The notes under the pieces were generated by a model. That model ran no database searches, was not told the origin of the DNA, and saw only the letters and a program-made list of their open reading frames with translations. From IMG/VR virus record IMGVR_UViG_3300009194_000028, positions 1 through 35,458 of that record: a stretch of 35,458 bases of DNA. One strand, 5' to 3'. The stretch comes from a virus. How positions within the stretch are numbered: the first letter of the stretch is position 1; each line of letters starts with the position of its first letter. Both the position numbers and the translations under genes were made by a program. Shown in pieces: positions 7,346 through 14,263 of this stretch.

Positions 7346-7715
7346 TATCCTTGGAGAAGAACGAAAGGTAACCAAAGGAAAGTTAGTTGAAATTAAAATG
7401 CTTAAAAGTTTTGAAGATAAGCTGAAAAATGACAAAAGGACTTCATTAAAAGACAAACTTCGAAATTCTGTTCTGAGTCTTCATAATTACTACAACAAAA
7501 ATAAACCATTAGAAGGCAAATTGAAATTAAATGATGGTAGTTCAGATAGGTATCATTATCACATTGGACATCCATTTTATGTGCGCTCTCCCAATGGATT
7601 ATACAGTACTAGTAGTTGGTTTATTTTATATAAACTGGTTTACGACGAATCTAAAGACATTTTCATTGCGTTTCTTTATGATTATGATAGTCATCTTAGA
7701 GAAGGGACTTGGTAG
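7332..7715 (+). CDS. Unknown 127-residue protein
   Basis: The first 50 residues are basic and helical (many Lys), followed by a strand-rich second half containing YHYHIGHPFYVRSPNGLYS at about 73-91. I place the start at the ATG at 7332; the TTG just before it gives only one extra residue. The gene starts within its upstream neighbour, and its stop (TAG at 7713) overlaps the GTG start of the next gene. No family is recognised. Confidence 0.6.
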   Translation: MKIDDILGEERKVTKGKLVEIKMLKSFEDKLKNDKRTSLKDKLRNSVLSLHNYYNKNKPLEGKLKLNDGSSDRYHYHIGHPFYVRSPNGLYSTSSWFILYKLVYDESKDIFIAFLYDYDSHLREGTW

Positions 7716-7963
7716 TGTTTTGCCATATTTGTTTTACACAAATTCCACTAAGTAAGACAAGGGAACATGTAAGTTCTCATTGTCTAGACTCTTCCAATAA
7801 AGAAGACTTTCTAAGAGTCTATCGAAAAGTTACGGGCGTTGTTACGTTTGAGGCTAGTTTTAGACCGTCTAAAGAAAGGTTAAAAGAGATAGCAGAAAAG
7901 GGTAGCGACCTTTTAGCCAATGCTACCCCTGAAGATTTAGATGAATGGTCTAGTTGGACTTAA
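7715..7963 (+). CDS. Small zinc-finger protein
   Basis: The 82-residue protein opens MFCHIC and carries Cys3, Cys6, His18, His22 and Cys23, the spacing of a C2H2/C2HC zinc finger (C-x2-C-x11-H-x3-H). I choose the GTG at 7715: it is coupled to the previous stop (TAGTG) and lies 8 bases after the site AGAAGGGA. The tail is helical and ends SSWT. A decayed duplicate lies at 6994. Such small fingers in phages can bind nucleic acid or a host protein; which applies here is unknown. Confidence 0.65.
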   Translation: MFCHICFTQIPLSKTREHVSSHCLDSSNKEDFLRVYRKVTGVVTFEASFRPSKERLKEIAEKGSDLLANATPEDLDEWSSWT

Positions 7964-7990
7964 TAGTCTTCGTTTAGAATTAGTTTTTGT

Positions 7991-8725
7991 CTATAATGTA
8001 TTTAAAAATTTAATATTCTCACTATTGAATGGTATAGCAATAAAAGGAGAATCAAACCATACTTCATAGTTTCCTTTGATTGAGAATTGTGATGTTGAAG
8101 TTAAGGTAAAGTTTTCAGGGGTGAAGTAACGCTCGAATAGCCCTGCCATACCATGTTTAAATATAATAGTCTTATACTTTTTAGGAATATAGATATCTTC
8201 TAAATAATCTTCTTTATTTTCGAGGCTGTCAAACTTTTTAAACAGTGAAAGCATATGTTTGTAAGATTTTGGGTTTTCGGTGTACATTAGTGAATCTTTA
8301 AACAAGTTGGATAGTTCATTGATTAGGATTTCGGGAGAGGTTTTTTTATTAAATGACTGCCAAAAGTCAAAATCTGGGCATACTGCTATATCAATACCAT
8401 TTTTAGGAAACACCAGATAAGTATGTCCAAAAACACTAGCATAATTTTTATTAGTAGTTGCTATTACACTTCGGTTAGGGAACTCTGACCATGATGGGTG
8501 GTTATTAAGCCATAAAGTATAGTAATTCGCTGTATTTTTTGACCTGCGGTTTTTTATTGGATTAAGATAAAGAAATTGCCCCTTTGGAGTTGATATAGAC
8601 ATACCTTTATAGATGGTATAACCTTTTTTATAGTTTTTAAAAGCTTCAGAATGCGTCGTTTTTAATAATAATTCTACTTCTTTAGCTGATATCCCAGTAG
8701 TATTTTTTAAATCTTCGATAAGCAT
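7991..8725 (-). CDS. Unknown 244-residue protein, possible ADP-ribosyltransferase-like fold
   Basis: The protein has motifs I associate with a phage family that resembles ADP-ribosyltransferases. These are YKGMS (about 39-43, usually R-G), FLYLNP and NTANYYTLWLNNHPSW (51-80), FPNRSVIATT (82-91), VCPDFDFW (115-122) and a late YEVWF, which would supply the ...E-x-x or Q/E catalytic region. The expected first arginine is a lysine here, which weakens the case for activity. T4 carries such enzymes (Alt, ModA, ModB) to modify host RNA polymerase and other proteins. It has an AAGGTG site and lies 15 bp after the gene at 8741-9172, probably in one transcript. Confidence 0.45.
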   Translation of the reverse strand: MLIEDLKNTTGISAKEVELLLKTTHSEAFKNYKKGYTIYKGMSISTPKGQFLYLNPIKNRRSKNTANYYTLWLNNHPSWSEFPNRSVIATTNKNYASVFGHTYLVFPKNGIDIAVCPDFDFWQSFNKKTSPEILINELSNLFKDSLMYTENPKSYKHMLSLFKKFDSLENKEDYLEDIYIPKKYKTIIFKHGMAGLFERYFTPENFTLTSTSQFSIKGNYEVWFDSPFIAIPFNSENIKFLNTL

Positions 8726-8740
8726 TTAGTCACCTTAATA

Positions 8741-9172
8741 TTAAAACTTTTTACGATGATAGTTATCACTACCGTCAGTATCAATAAGAATTTTCACAAG
8801 GTAGGACTTTGTTGACACATCGTCTGATCCTTCAAAGTCCAGATATTTAGGCTGGTACTTGACTGATACCACATCATTATCAGAAACAATAACATAAACA
8901 GTGCCTATGGTTTCTTCAACGTCATCAATTACAGGTTGAAATCCATATGCATTGTCTTTGAAATTTTTGAAGCCCATTTCAATAAGTTGGTCTTTGATAC
9001 TATCAATATAGAGAAGCCCATCTTTTGATGTTTGTTCCTTGACCATGCTATAAAGGTTTGAAAGTAAAAGAAAAGAACTTTTATTAAAAAGCTTTTTTGC
9101 GGCACTTCGATATTTTATTGAAGATAGAATGCCTTCAATTAGCTCTTGATCTTTTTTAATATAACGATTCAT
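8741..9172 (-). CDS. Unknown 143-residue protein
   Basis: It is helical in the first 70 residues and strand-rich and acidic in the second part (VYVIVSDNDVVSVKYQPKYL). It is the promoter-proximal gene of the pair with the ADP-ribosyltransferase-like gene, with AAAGGAT before its ATG and a late-type octamer just upstream. If the pair is packaged or acts together, this could be a partner or chaperone of its neighbour; that is speculation from order only. No family is recognised. Confidence 0.55.
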   Translation of the reverse strand: MNRYIKKDQELIEGILSSIKYRSAAKKLFNKSSFLLLSNLYSMVKEQTSKDGLLYIDSIKDQLIEMGFKNFKDNAYGFQPVIDDVEETIGTVYVIVSDNDVVSVKYQPKYLDFEGSDDVSTKSYLVKILIDTDGSDNYHRKKF

Positions 9173-9191
9173 ATAACATATCCTTTTGTTA

Positions 9192-9199
9192 TATTTATA
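9192..9199 (-). promoter_or_regulatory. Candidate T4-type late promoter on the minus strand
   Basis: The plus strand reads TATTTATA, so the minus strand has TATAAATA, 20 bp before the ATG at 9172. The transcript would start just ahead of the ribosome binding site. This gives the pair 7991-9172 late timing. Confidence 0.5.
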
Positions 9200-9217
9200 G
9201 TTATGATAGTTTATTTC

Positions 9218-9470
9218 CTATTCGTCTAGAATCAGTTTGAGAAGATTCTTATCATGAAACTTCCAGTACAAAGCCGTTGAGTAAGCATAGTAAAATACGT
9301 CTCCTGTAAGGATCAACGCGTATACAATAGAATATGTCTTGAGAGCTACCAGAAGACTAAGTGGGATCAATCATCGAACAAAACAATAGTAGTCCAAGGA
9401 AAGGACTTGATATCTTAAAGCACTTCCCCAACGAATATCCCAACATGATCAAAACATTTTCAATGCTCAT
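9218..9470 (-). pseudogene. Small membrane protein gene split by a frameshift
   Basis: On the minus strand an ATG at 9470 with a good site (AAGGG) opens a hydrophobic frame, MSIENVLIMLGYSLGK and onwards, that stops at 9357. In the +1 frame the coding pattern continues (LIPLSLLVALKTYSIVYAL, then a YWKFHDKNLLKLILDE ending) to a stop at 9218. Joined, they give a membrane protein of about 83 residues with two or three hydrophobic segments. One extra base near 9360 explains the break. It could be true decay or a sequence error. This accounts for most of the otherwise empty stretch 9173-9538. Confidence 0.6.
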
Positions 9471-9479
9471 TTTTAACCC

Positions 9480-9507
9480 TTGTGTAATTTATGATCTATG
9501 GTACACT
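9480..9507 (+). promoter_or_regulatory. Probable promoter with extended -10
   Basis: TTGTGT at 9480-9485 and TACACT at 9502-9507 are 16 bp apart, with TG at 9499-9500. The hexamers are imperfect, but the position 32 bp before the ATG at 9539 is right. A GAGGA site follows. Confidence 0.5.
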
Positions 9508-9538
9508 AGTTTACAGTTAAGCTCAATGCGAGGATAAT

Positions 9539-9874
9539 ATGAACTTTTATACAAAGGTAATAGATAAATTGATTAAAACAGTTGGTGAACACAACTTACC
9601 GTATGTGTATATGGTTATTTTCTTGTTGTTTCTAGCAGCGGTGGCATTAACGGTTAATCATGGTATTGAAAAGATGGATGATCGTTACGAGAAACAGTTT
9701 CAAGTGTTTGAAGATAATTTAAAATCTTTGGAAGACATCAATAAAGAGCTTGATTCTATTGGTAAAGATATGGATAAGGCTCTTGGTAACACTAAGGAAA
9801 TTCATCGCAATATGGATGAATTAGAAAGGCAGATTAAAGAATTAAGCGAGGATTTAAAAAATGATAAGTCTTGA
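9539..9874 (+). CDS. Membrane-anchored coiled-coil protein
   Basis: The 111-residue protein has one membrane segment at about residues 22-40 (PYVYMVIFLLFLAAVALTV). It is followed by a charged helix of about 65 residues with heptad-like spacing of Leu, Ile and Met. The charge pattern suggests a short N-terminal end and a long C-terminal coiled coil; by the positive-inside rule the orientation is ambiguous. Proteins of this plan include phage spanin-like and superinfection-exclusion-like factors, but there is no lipobox, signal peptide or specific motif to choose between them. It is a single gene with its own promoter. Confidence 0.65.
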   Translation: MNFYTKVIDKLIKTVGEHNLPYVYMVIFLLFLAAVALTVNHGIEKMDDRYEKQFQVFEDNLKSLEDINKELDSIGKDMDKALGNTKEIHRNMDELERQIKELSEDLKNDKS

Positions 9875-9897
9875 TAAGCTTGATTGAGTAATCGGTG

Positions 9898-10017
9898 AGC
9901 GTGATAAAATATGAGTTGTGACTACTGAACTCAAGAATAAATATTATGACAGAAAAGGATAGAAGTATGAAAATTAAACATCTATCCAATGAGTCGTCAG
10001 TAGTTGACTCTCACGCT
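9898..10017. repeat. Interrupted inverted repeat between convergent genes
   Basis: AGCGTGA (9898), GAGT (9913) and ACTACTGA (9921) are matched in reverse order by TCAGTAGT (9997), ACTC (10007) and TCACGCT (10011). The RNA could fold into a long interrupted stem over the gap between the convergent genes ending at 9874 and 10019. Inside it is a 22-codon frame from the ATG at 9967, with AAGGAT upstream, too short for me to call a gene. Confidence 0.4.
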
Positions 10018-10018
10018 A

Positions 10019-10627
10019 TCATAAATTTTTCGTAAAACGAATCCCATCACCAGTCTGGGATAAATCATTAACAAGTTCCCACTTCAAACTTAGGTTACTA
10101 TTATCTCTGGAATCTAACATTTCTGTTTTATTATATTGTATCCCATTTTTTGGTGTAAATAGGCGCATGATATGGATATCTCGGTTATTATTCGATGAGG
10201 TCCAGATATACACTTTTGACAACTCCACCGGTTGCTCGAATACTACAAGAAATCTAGCCCAGCCTGTACCATTGGAATTGCTTTCGACATTGTTATACAA
10301 AAATGCGGTACAGTTCTGATCAGAATAATAAATATTGCCATCGTTTAAGTTGTTTCTACCCCAATAACTATAGCCCCAATAGTAAGGTATGTTGTTTATG
10401 GTATCAGTGGACACTACATCATATGCGTCTACCTCCGTTGTGGAGTAATTAATTTTATTAGATAACACGTCGTAGAATGCGAGTTCATTAATGACCACCA
10501 CGTTCGATGGATACGAGGCACTTCTTGATGATGTTTTTTCTACTTCGATAATTGCGTATTCAATTTGGTTTACGTGTGGTCTCGATTCCATTCTAATAGA
10601 CTTGAATGTGGTGTTATATGATTTCAT
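10019..10627 (-). CDS. Discoidin (F5/8 type C)-like domain protein, probable carbohydrate binding
   Basis: The 202-residue protein resembles an F5/8 type C (discoidin) galactose-binding-like domain over about residues 65-195. It has an asparagine-rich entry segment (NNLNDGNIYYSD) where the family has its 'L-x-D-G' region. Two strands follow: ARFLVVFEQPVELSKVYIW, the typical 'fD-L-...-V-x-V' core, and RDIHIMRLFTPKNG. It has no signal peptide. In phages such domains occur in virion fibres or baseplate proteins that bind cell-surface sugars. A near-consensus late octamer (AATAAATA on the minus strand, plus coordinates 10650-10657) and AGAGGAA precede it, which fits a late structural gene. Confidence 0.55.
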   Translation of the reverse strand: MKSYNTTFKSIRMESRPHVNQIEYAIIEVEKTSSRSASYPSNVVVINELAFYDVLSNKINYSTTEVDAYDVVSTDTINNIPYYWGYSYWGRNNLNDGNIYYSDQNCTAFLYNNVESNSNGTGWARFLVVFEQPVELSKVYIWTSSNNNRDIHIMRLFTPKNGIQYNKTEMLDSRDNSNLSLKWELVNDLSQTGDGIRFTKNL

Positions 10628-10881
10628 GTTTATGTTCCTCTGTTTTAAGTATTTATTAACTACAAGCAGTTTTGATATTAAAAGAATCCACGGGTTGTTT
10701 AATCCTTTCTAAAGTCTGGATTGTGAAGAGACGGCGTACTGACGAAACAGCATTAATGAATAAAAGTTCATAGAGCCCTATATGGAATTTACATGTATGT
10801 AATGAATCTAGTTAATAACAATATACCCGACCTTTTGTAGTTATTTAGTGATTAGTAATTTGTTTTGTTTTAAAACAAGCG
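10628..10881. other. Intergenic stretch without a recognised gene
   Basis: No plausible reading frame with a ribosome binding site is visible in these 254 bases. It holds the near-consensus late octamer for the minus-strand gene ending at 10627 and a small palindrome TTACATGTATGTAA near 10791. I saw no tRNA-like cloverleaf. Confidence 0.4.
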
Positions 10882-10910
10882 TTGACATGTATAACCCATA
10901 GTGGTATAGT
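10882..10910 (+). promoter_or_regulatory. Consensus-like promoter overlapping the start of a reading frame
   Basis: TTGACA at 10882-10887, a 17-bp spacer, TG at 10902-10903 and TATAGT at 10905-10910 make a near-ideal extended -10 promoter. The only start codon of the frame that follows is the TTG of the -35 hexamer itself. So either the promoter or that start cannot be what it seems. Confidence 0.6.
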
Positions 10911-11202
10911 CATCAAAAATGTTCGTATCTCTGATATTAAGCGAGGTTGGGGTAAGTACTACAACAAGTCATGCAAAGCGAAGGCACAAGCTAAGAAATA
11001 TGGTGGGAAACCGAAGATTTCCAAGGAACGTCGTTTTCAATACTTGTGTAATGCATTCGACGATGGTAGTATTTCTGAAGAGTACTTCTACGATACTATG
11101 CGCAATGAGTACCCAGAATTCATGACTATTGATGATGAACTCGCAGCGTATAACGCTCTAGACGTTCATCCATTTTCGAGCGAAGCCTTGGGGCAAGACT
11201 GA
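10882..11202 (+). CDS. Small basic protein with a degenerate zinc-ribbon-like N-terminus; start uncertain
   Basis: The frame is coding by codon use and reads TCITHSGIVIKNVRISDIKRGWGKYYNKSCKA near its start. This has the layout of treble-clef or zinc-ribbon proteins (C-x2-C-G ... RGWGKFC-x3-C), with His or Ser and Tyr replacing two of the four Cys. The remainder is helical and acidic (ISEEYFYDTMRNEYPEF). No ATG or GTG is available early in frame. The TTG at 10882 has no ribosome binding site. An ATG at 10919 would be in frame if one G were missing after it. It overlaps a promoter and is 7 bases before the next gene. Function unknown. Confidence 0.5.
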   Translation: MTCITHSGIVIKNVRISDIKRGWGKYYNKSCKAKAQAKKYGGKPKISKERRFQYLCNAFDDGSISEEYFYDTMRNEYPEFMTIDDELAAYNALDVHPFSSEALGQD

Positions 11203-11209
11203 GGAAGAT

Positions 11210-11449
11210 ATGCGAGTTGATTGGACTAAAGACATTGAGATGATTGGTATTTCAGGCGATGATGTTTTGTTTGAGATAGACGAGGTATCAGAAGAAGACG
11301 GTTTTGTGTCTGTAAATTTATCCTATGCTGGTAATACGAAGCATACTGTCCATGCAGATTTTTATGACACAATTTGCGTTGATTATCATACAGGAAAACC
11401 ACTCAATTATTTCTTAAACCCAGATGTATTCACTGTGGTAAATGTTTGA
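11210..11449 (+). CDS. Unknown acidic 79-residue protein
   Basis: A small, acidic and strand-rich protein (DDVLFEIDEVSEEDGFVSVNLSY-like pattern at about 17-40), possibly a small beta-barrel. GAGG lies before the ATG and it follows the zinc-ribbon-like gene by 7 bases, so they are probably co-transcribed. No family recognised. The gap after it contains a short direct repeat, TAACCCAT, at about 11462 and 11472. Confidence 0.6.
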   Translation: MRVDWTKDIEMIGISGDDVLFEIDEVSEEDGFVSVNLSYAGNTKHTVHADFYDTICVDYHTGKPLNYFLNPDVFTVVNV

Positions 11450-11521
11450 AACAGTTCTTCTTAACCCATTATAACCCATTAAGATTATGAAAGAACATCA
11501 TAAACGATTCGGAGATAGTAA

Positions 11522-12589
11522 ATGAAAAAAATAGTTGTAATTGGAGGAACCTTTGATCATGAAGGTGGACGTAAATCTAGTATTGTAGAGAAAGTATCCA
11601 CCTATATTGGGAAAATGTGGGCAAAGTCTTATCATACCTCGTATATTAATGGTGGATATTATTCGGAATTGTCTAAAAACGTAGATTTTTCTGATACGGA
11701 TGTGCTTATTTGGATGCCTAATATCTCAAATGACGAAGACAAGATTCTTCCAGATATAAAGAAAAAGAATCCTAAACTATTTTTGATTAGCTCAAAGCGT
11801 GTTGTTGAAAAAGAATATAAAGAATCTGATATTATTGGGAGACTTCTGGCTGCGAAGAGTAATCTTGGTATCATGATCACAAAGCCATCTGATATTTATA
11901 ATTTCAAAGTACTCGACCCTCTAGGCAATTGTTATGTCGATTCTTCCTCTATCGAAAAATTGTGTGATTCTATTATGTATCGTGTAGAAGAAGTGACAGC
12001 AATGACACGTGTCCGTAGTGTGAGTATTGGCGAAGAAAGAGATTTTACAATTGATCCTGCTTTTATTGAATTTGTAAAACATTCCGCCAATGAGTTCACA
12101 AAGCATGTTAATGCTGTAAATCCCAATAGACTTCTCGGAAATGCTAGTACACGTTGTATGTATGGGTTCCCGGCTGAACGTCAATCTAACCGTATCTTTG
12201 TGTCTCAGAGAAATATTGATAAAAAGCTTATTGAAACCAAAGGCTTTGTTGAGATTAACCCAGATGTTGAAGATCGCGTAGAGTATTATGGGGATCGTAA
12301 ACCGTCCGTCGATACACCAATACAGTTACGGCTTTTTAACTTCTATCCAAACATTAATTACATGGTACATGGTCACGTTTACATCAACGGTGCGCCCATG
12401 ACTGATCTAAAGGTTCCCTGTGGCTTTCTGGAAGAGTTTGAAGAGGTTGTAGCACTTTACCCTTCGCCAGACGAAGAAGTTGTTGTAGTTAATCTAAGAG
12501 GCCATGGATGCTTGATTATGACCAACACTGTTGAACAATTATGGAATTATAGTGAAAAGTATGTATCACGTGATTTTCCAGAATACTAA
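11522..12589 (+). CDS. Two-domain protein: Rossmann-like N-terminus fused to class II aldolase/adducin-like domain
   Basis: Residues 1-160 look like a Rossmann-type alpha/beta domain: a hydrophobic first strand, then GGTFDHEGGRKSS at 8-20, then alternating strands (VLIWMP, LFLIS). Residues 175-350 match class II aldolase/adducin. The matches are GNAS (206-209), IFVSQRNID (225-233), RKPSVDTPIQL (259-269), the metal-binding HGH (283-285), CGFLEE (300-305), and RGHG with the third histidine at 328. The catalytic Glu position is Asp264 (PSVD for PSSE). Known relatives cleave or isomerise phosphorylated sugars with zinc. I do not know a phage pathway for it; the N-domain may bind a nucleotide. GGAGAT precedes the ATG. 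Confidence 0.7.
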   Translation: MKKIVVIGGTFDHEGGRKSSIVEKVSTYIGKMWAKSYHTSYINGGYYSELSKNVDFSDTDVLIWMPNISNDEDKILPDIKKKNPKLFLISSKRVVEKEYKESDIIGRLLAAKSNLGIMITKPSDIYNFKVLDPLGNCYVDSSSIEKLCDSIMYRVEEVTAMTRVRSVSIGEERDFTIDPAFIEFVKHSANEFTKHVNAVNPNRLLGNASTRCMYGFPAERQSNRIFVSQRNIDKKLIETKGFVEINPDVEDRVEYYGDRKPSVDTPIQLRLFNFYPNINYMVHGHVYINGAPMTDLKVPCGFLEEFEEVVALYPSPDEEVVVVNLRGHGCLIMTNTVEQLWNYSEKYVSRDFPEY

Positions 12590-12603
12590 AAGAGGATTAA
12601 AAC

Positions 12604-13059
12604 ATGACATTTAGACCAGTAAATCCTAAAGCAGAAGTTGATCGTATTCTTCAAGAAATTCGATATAATGACCCAGACCTCGTTCGACAAAGATCATTGT
12701 TTAAAAAAATTGAAAAAATACTACACAAGCGGCAATGTAACCAACTTTGTGACGTATTCAATTACAACTTTATATATAACAAAAGTGGTAAAAGAGTCGT
12801 TGCAGATAATGCAACATCATATAAATTTAATTGCAGACATTTTGAATTATTATTCTATGTAGTCGAAGAGTATGATTTGATTATATTTAATATTTCGAAT
12901 TATTCTCATGGGACATCACTATTTAAGACAATGATATTTGATGATAACGAGGTTTATAATTCTATGAAACGTCTACTTGAAGAGTCTCTATCATATGCTG
13001 ATCATAATGTACTTGATGATGTACTTGATGAATTATTGAACGAGGCTACTGATGTCTGA
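12604..13059 (+). CDS. Unknown 151-residue protein
   Basis: A mostly helical protein with a central strand-rich stretch (HFELLFYVVEEYDLIIFNIS at about 79-98) and an acidic helical tail (VLDDVLDELLNEATDV). GAGG lies before the ATG and it overlaps the next gene by 8 bases. The strand-helix-strand arrangement loosely recalls the small family at 24.9-26.3 kb, but I cannot show homology by eye. No function assigned. Confidence 0.6.
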   Translation: MTFRPVNPKAEVDRILQEIRYNDPDLVRQRSLFKKIEKILHKRQCNQLCDVFNYNFIYNKSGKRVVADNATSYKFNCRHFELLFYVVEEYDLIIFNISNYSHGTSLFKTMIFDDNEVYNSMKRLLEESLSYADHNVLDDVLDELLNEATDV

Positions 13060-13486
13060 AATTGTTAAAGTTCCAGAAAGGAAAGGATATAGCCGATTCC
13101 AGATATGTTTTTTATCAATTAATACAAATGAAATTGAAGAACGCGGTACTGAAATGGTGAAAGCGTTATATCTAGAGCGCAGGGCTTTGTTGAAAATACA
13201 GAGTTTCTTCAATGGCATATTGGAAAGAAATGCGTTTAAGGTACAATGTGGGAGTAATGAGTTGAGGCAGAATGTACACTGTCCTGTTACTCAACGTACT
13301 TATTCCGGTGATTATCTTGTACACAGGATGGTATTGACAATAAATCAAGATTCAGTCAATTTTATTAAAATATCAAATCGTGAATTATACAATCTTTTAT
13401 GTGATTGCAATAAAGGTATGTTGGTATGTGGATACGATTTTGATTGTAATAGCCTAAATACCTCTAAAGAGGAAACTAAACTATGA
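13052..13486 (+). CDS. Unknown 144-residue protein
   Basis: A mixed alpha/beta protein with no membrane segment. It has six cysteines spread without a zinc-finger spacing. Start and stop both overlap the neighbours (8 bases upstream, ATGA downstream), so 12604, 13052 and 13483 are translated as a coupled set. Family not recognised. Confidence 0.6.
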   Translation: MSEIVKVPERKGYSRFQICFLSINTNEIEERGTEMVKALYLERRALLKIQSFFNGILERNAFKVQCGSNELRQNVHCPVTQRTYSGDYLVHRMVLTINQDSVNFIKISNRELYNLLCDCNKGMLVCGYDFDCNSLNTSKEETKL

Positions 13487-13983
13487 AGAATATGAAAGAA
13501 ATGATCCAGCTTGTTGAAGGCGCTACACGTGAGAATCCTATGGATGTTACTGCGGTAATAGATGATGAAAACGATTATACAGTGACGATTCACGGTGGTA
13601 CTCGTATTGGTAAACTCGAAAAGAAAGACGATGATCAATATGAGTTCTGTGATGCTGAGCCTAGCTTTGAAGAATATGAAGGTATGGACTTCGATACTGT
13701 TGAGGATGCTGAAGAATTCTTCAAGGAAATGACCAAGAACGACGATCCTGTTTACGAAAACCATATTTACGTTGTGAATGAAAATAATGTGGATGAAGGT
13801 TGTGTTGTTTATAATTTGCCAGAAGTAGATAACATGGTGAATTATCTCAACGAAACTGTATTTGGTAACAAACATAATACTTTGAAAGTATATAAAGAAA
13901 TTCCGAGTGATTTGGATCTTAACGAGGCAACATACCCCCATGCATCGTGGAATGAGTTTAAGAGAAATTTTGGCATTGATTGA
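13483..13983 (+). CDS. Acidic 166-residue protein with a possible capsid-targeting N-terminus
   Basis: The N-terminus MKNMKEMIQLVEGATREN is a short basic/hydrophobic amphipathic helix ending in LVE before Gly. This is like the capsid-targeting peptides of T4 internal head proteins, which the gp21 protease cuts after (L/I)-x-E. The mature part would be very acidic (many Glu and Asp). It is paralogous in its first 15 residues to the minus-strand protein at 33619-34221. If the reading is right it is packed in the head. The start overlaps the previous stop as ATGA. Head packaging is inference. Confidence 0.6.
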   Translation: MKNMKEMIQLVEGATRENPMDVTAVIDDENDYTVTIHGGTRIGKLEKKDDDQYEFCDAEPSFEEYEGMDFDTVEDAEEFFKEMTKNDDPVYENHIYVVNENNVDEGCVVYNLPEVDNMVNYLNETVFGNKHNTLKVYKEIPSDLDLNEATYPHASWNEFKRNFGID

Positions 13984-13995
13984 ACAGGATAGTAT

Positions 13996-14208
13996 ATGAG
14001 TAATAGTAAAACTAAAAAAATTATGATAACTGAAGAGGCTCTGGTTGATATAGAGCGTATTATCAATAATTCAAAAAACGATGGACTCGTGGGTGTCACA
14101 GCCTTCAACAATGAAAATGAATCTAGGTTCGAACTTAGTCTGAAATATAAAGATAAAGAAGGTGAAGAATTTACACGATACATATCAATCAATCTACAAA
14201 ATCCTTGA
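13996..14208 (+). CDS. Unknown 70-residue protein
   Basis: A small protein beginning with a basic helix (SNSKTKKIMITEEALVDIERI) and ending in strands that include FTRYISINL. ATG follows the previous stop by 12 bases with a weak site (ACAGGATAG). Its end is immediately followed by a strong promoter for the next tiny gene. No family recognised. Confidence 0.55.
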   Translation: MSNSKTKKIMITEEALVDIERIINNSKNDGLVGVTAFNNENESRFELSLKYKDKEGEEFTRYISINLQNP

Positions 14209-14234
14209 CCCTCTCGATATTTTAGTGTTATACT
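14205..14234 (+). promoter_or_regulatory. Strong extended -10 promoter
   Basis: TTGACC at 14205-14210 and TATACT at 14229-14234 are 18 bp apart, with TG at 14226-14227. The architecture is the same as the promoter at 89. It drives the 47-residue gene at 14264. Confidence 0.75.
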
Positions 14235-14263
14235 GTCTATAACAAATCAGAGAGGTAATTGAG

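Noticed and set aside
10919-11125. Frame-2 ORF starting at ATG 10919
   Set aside because: Codon use and amino-acid content are poor compared with frame 1 over the same region; only its ATG may matter, as a start for frame 1 if a base is missing.
12998-13035. Short direct repeat GTACTTGATGAT inside the gene at 12604
   Set aside because: It encodes a repeated VLDD/VLDE helix turn and is too short to be a repeat element.
13345-13941. A 198-codon minus-strand frame
   Set aside because: Antisense to the overlapping genes at 13052 and 13483; very rich in Ile, Phe and His as expected from the complement of acidic coding sequence.
14120-14140. GGTTCGA-type motif suggestive of a tRNA T-arm
   Set aside because: It lies inside a coding frame and no acceptor stem or anticodon arm can be built around it; no tRNA was found in the window.
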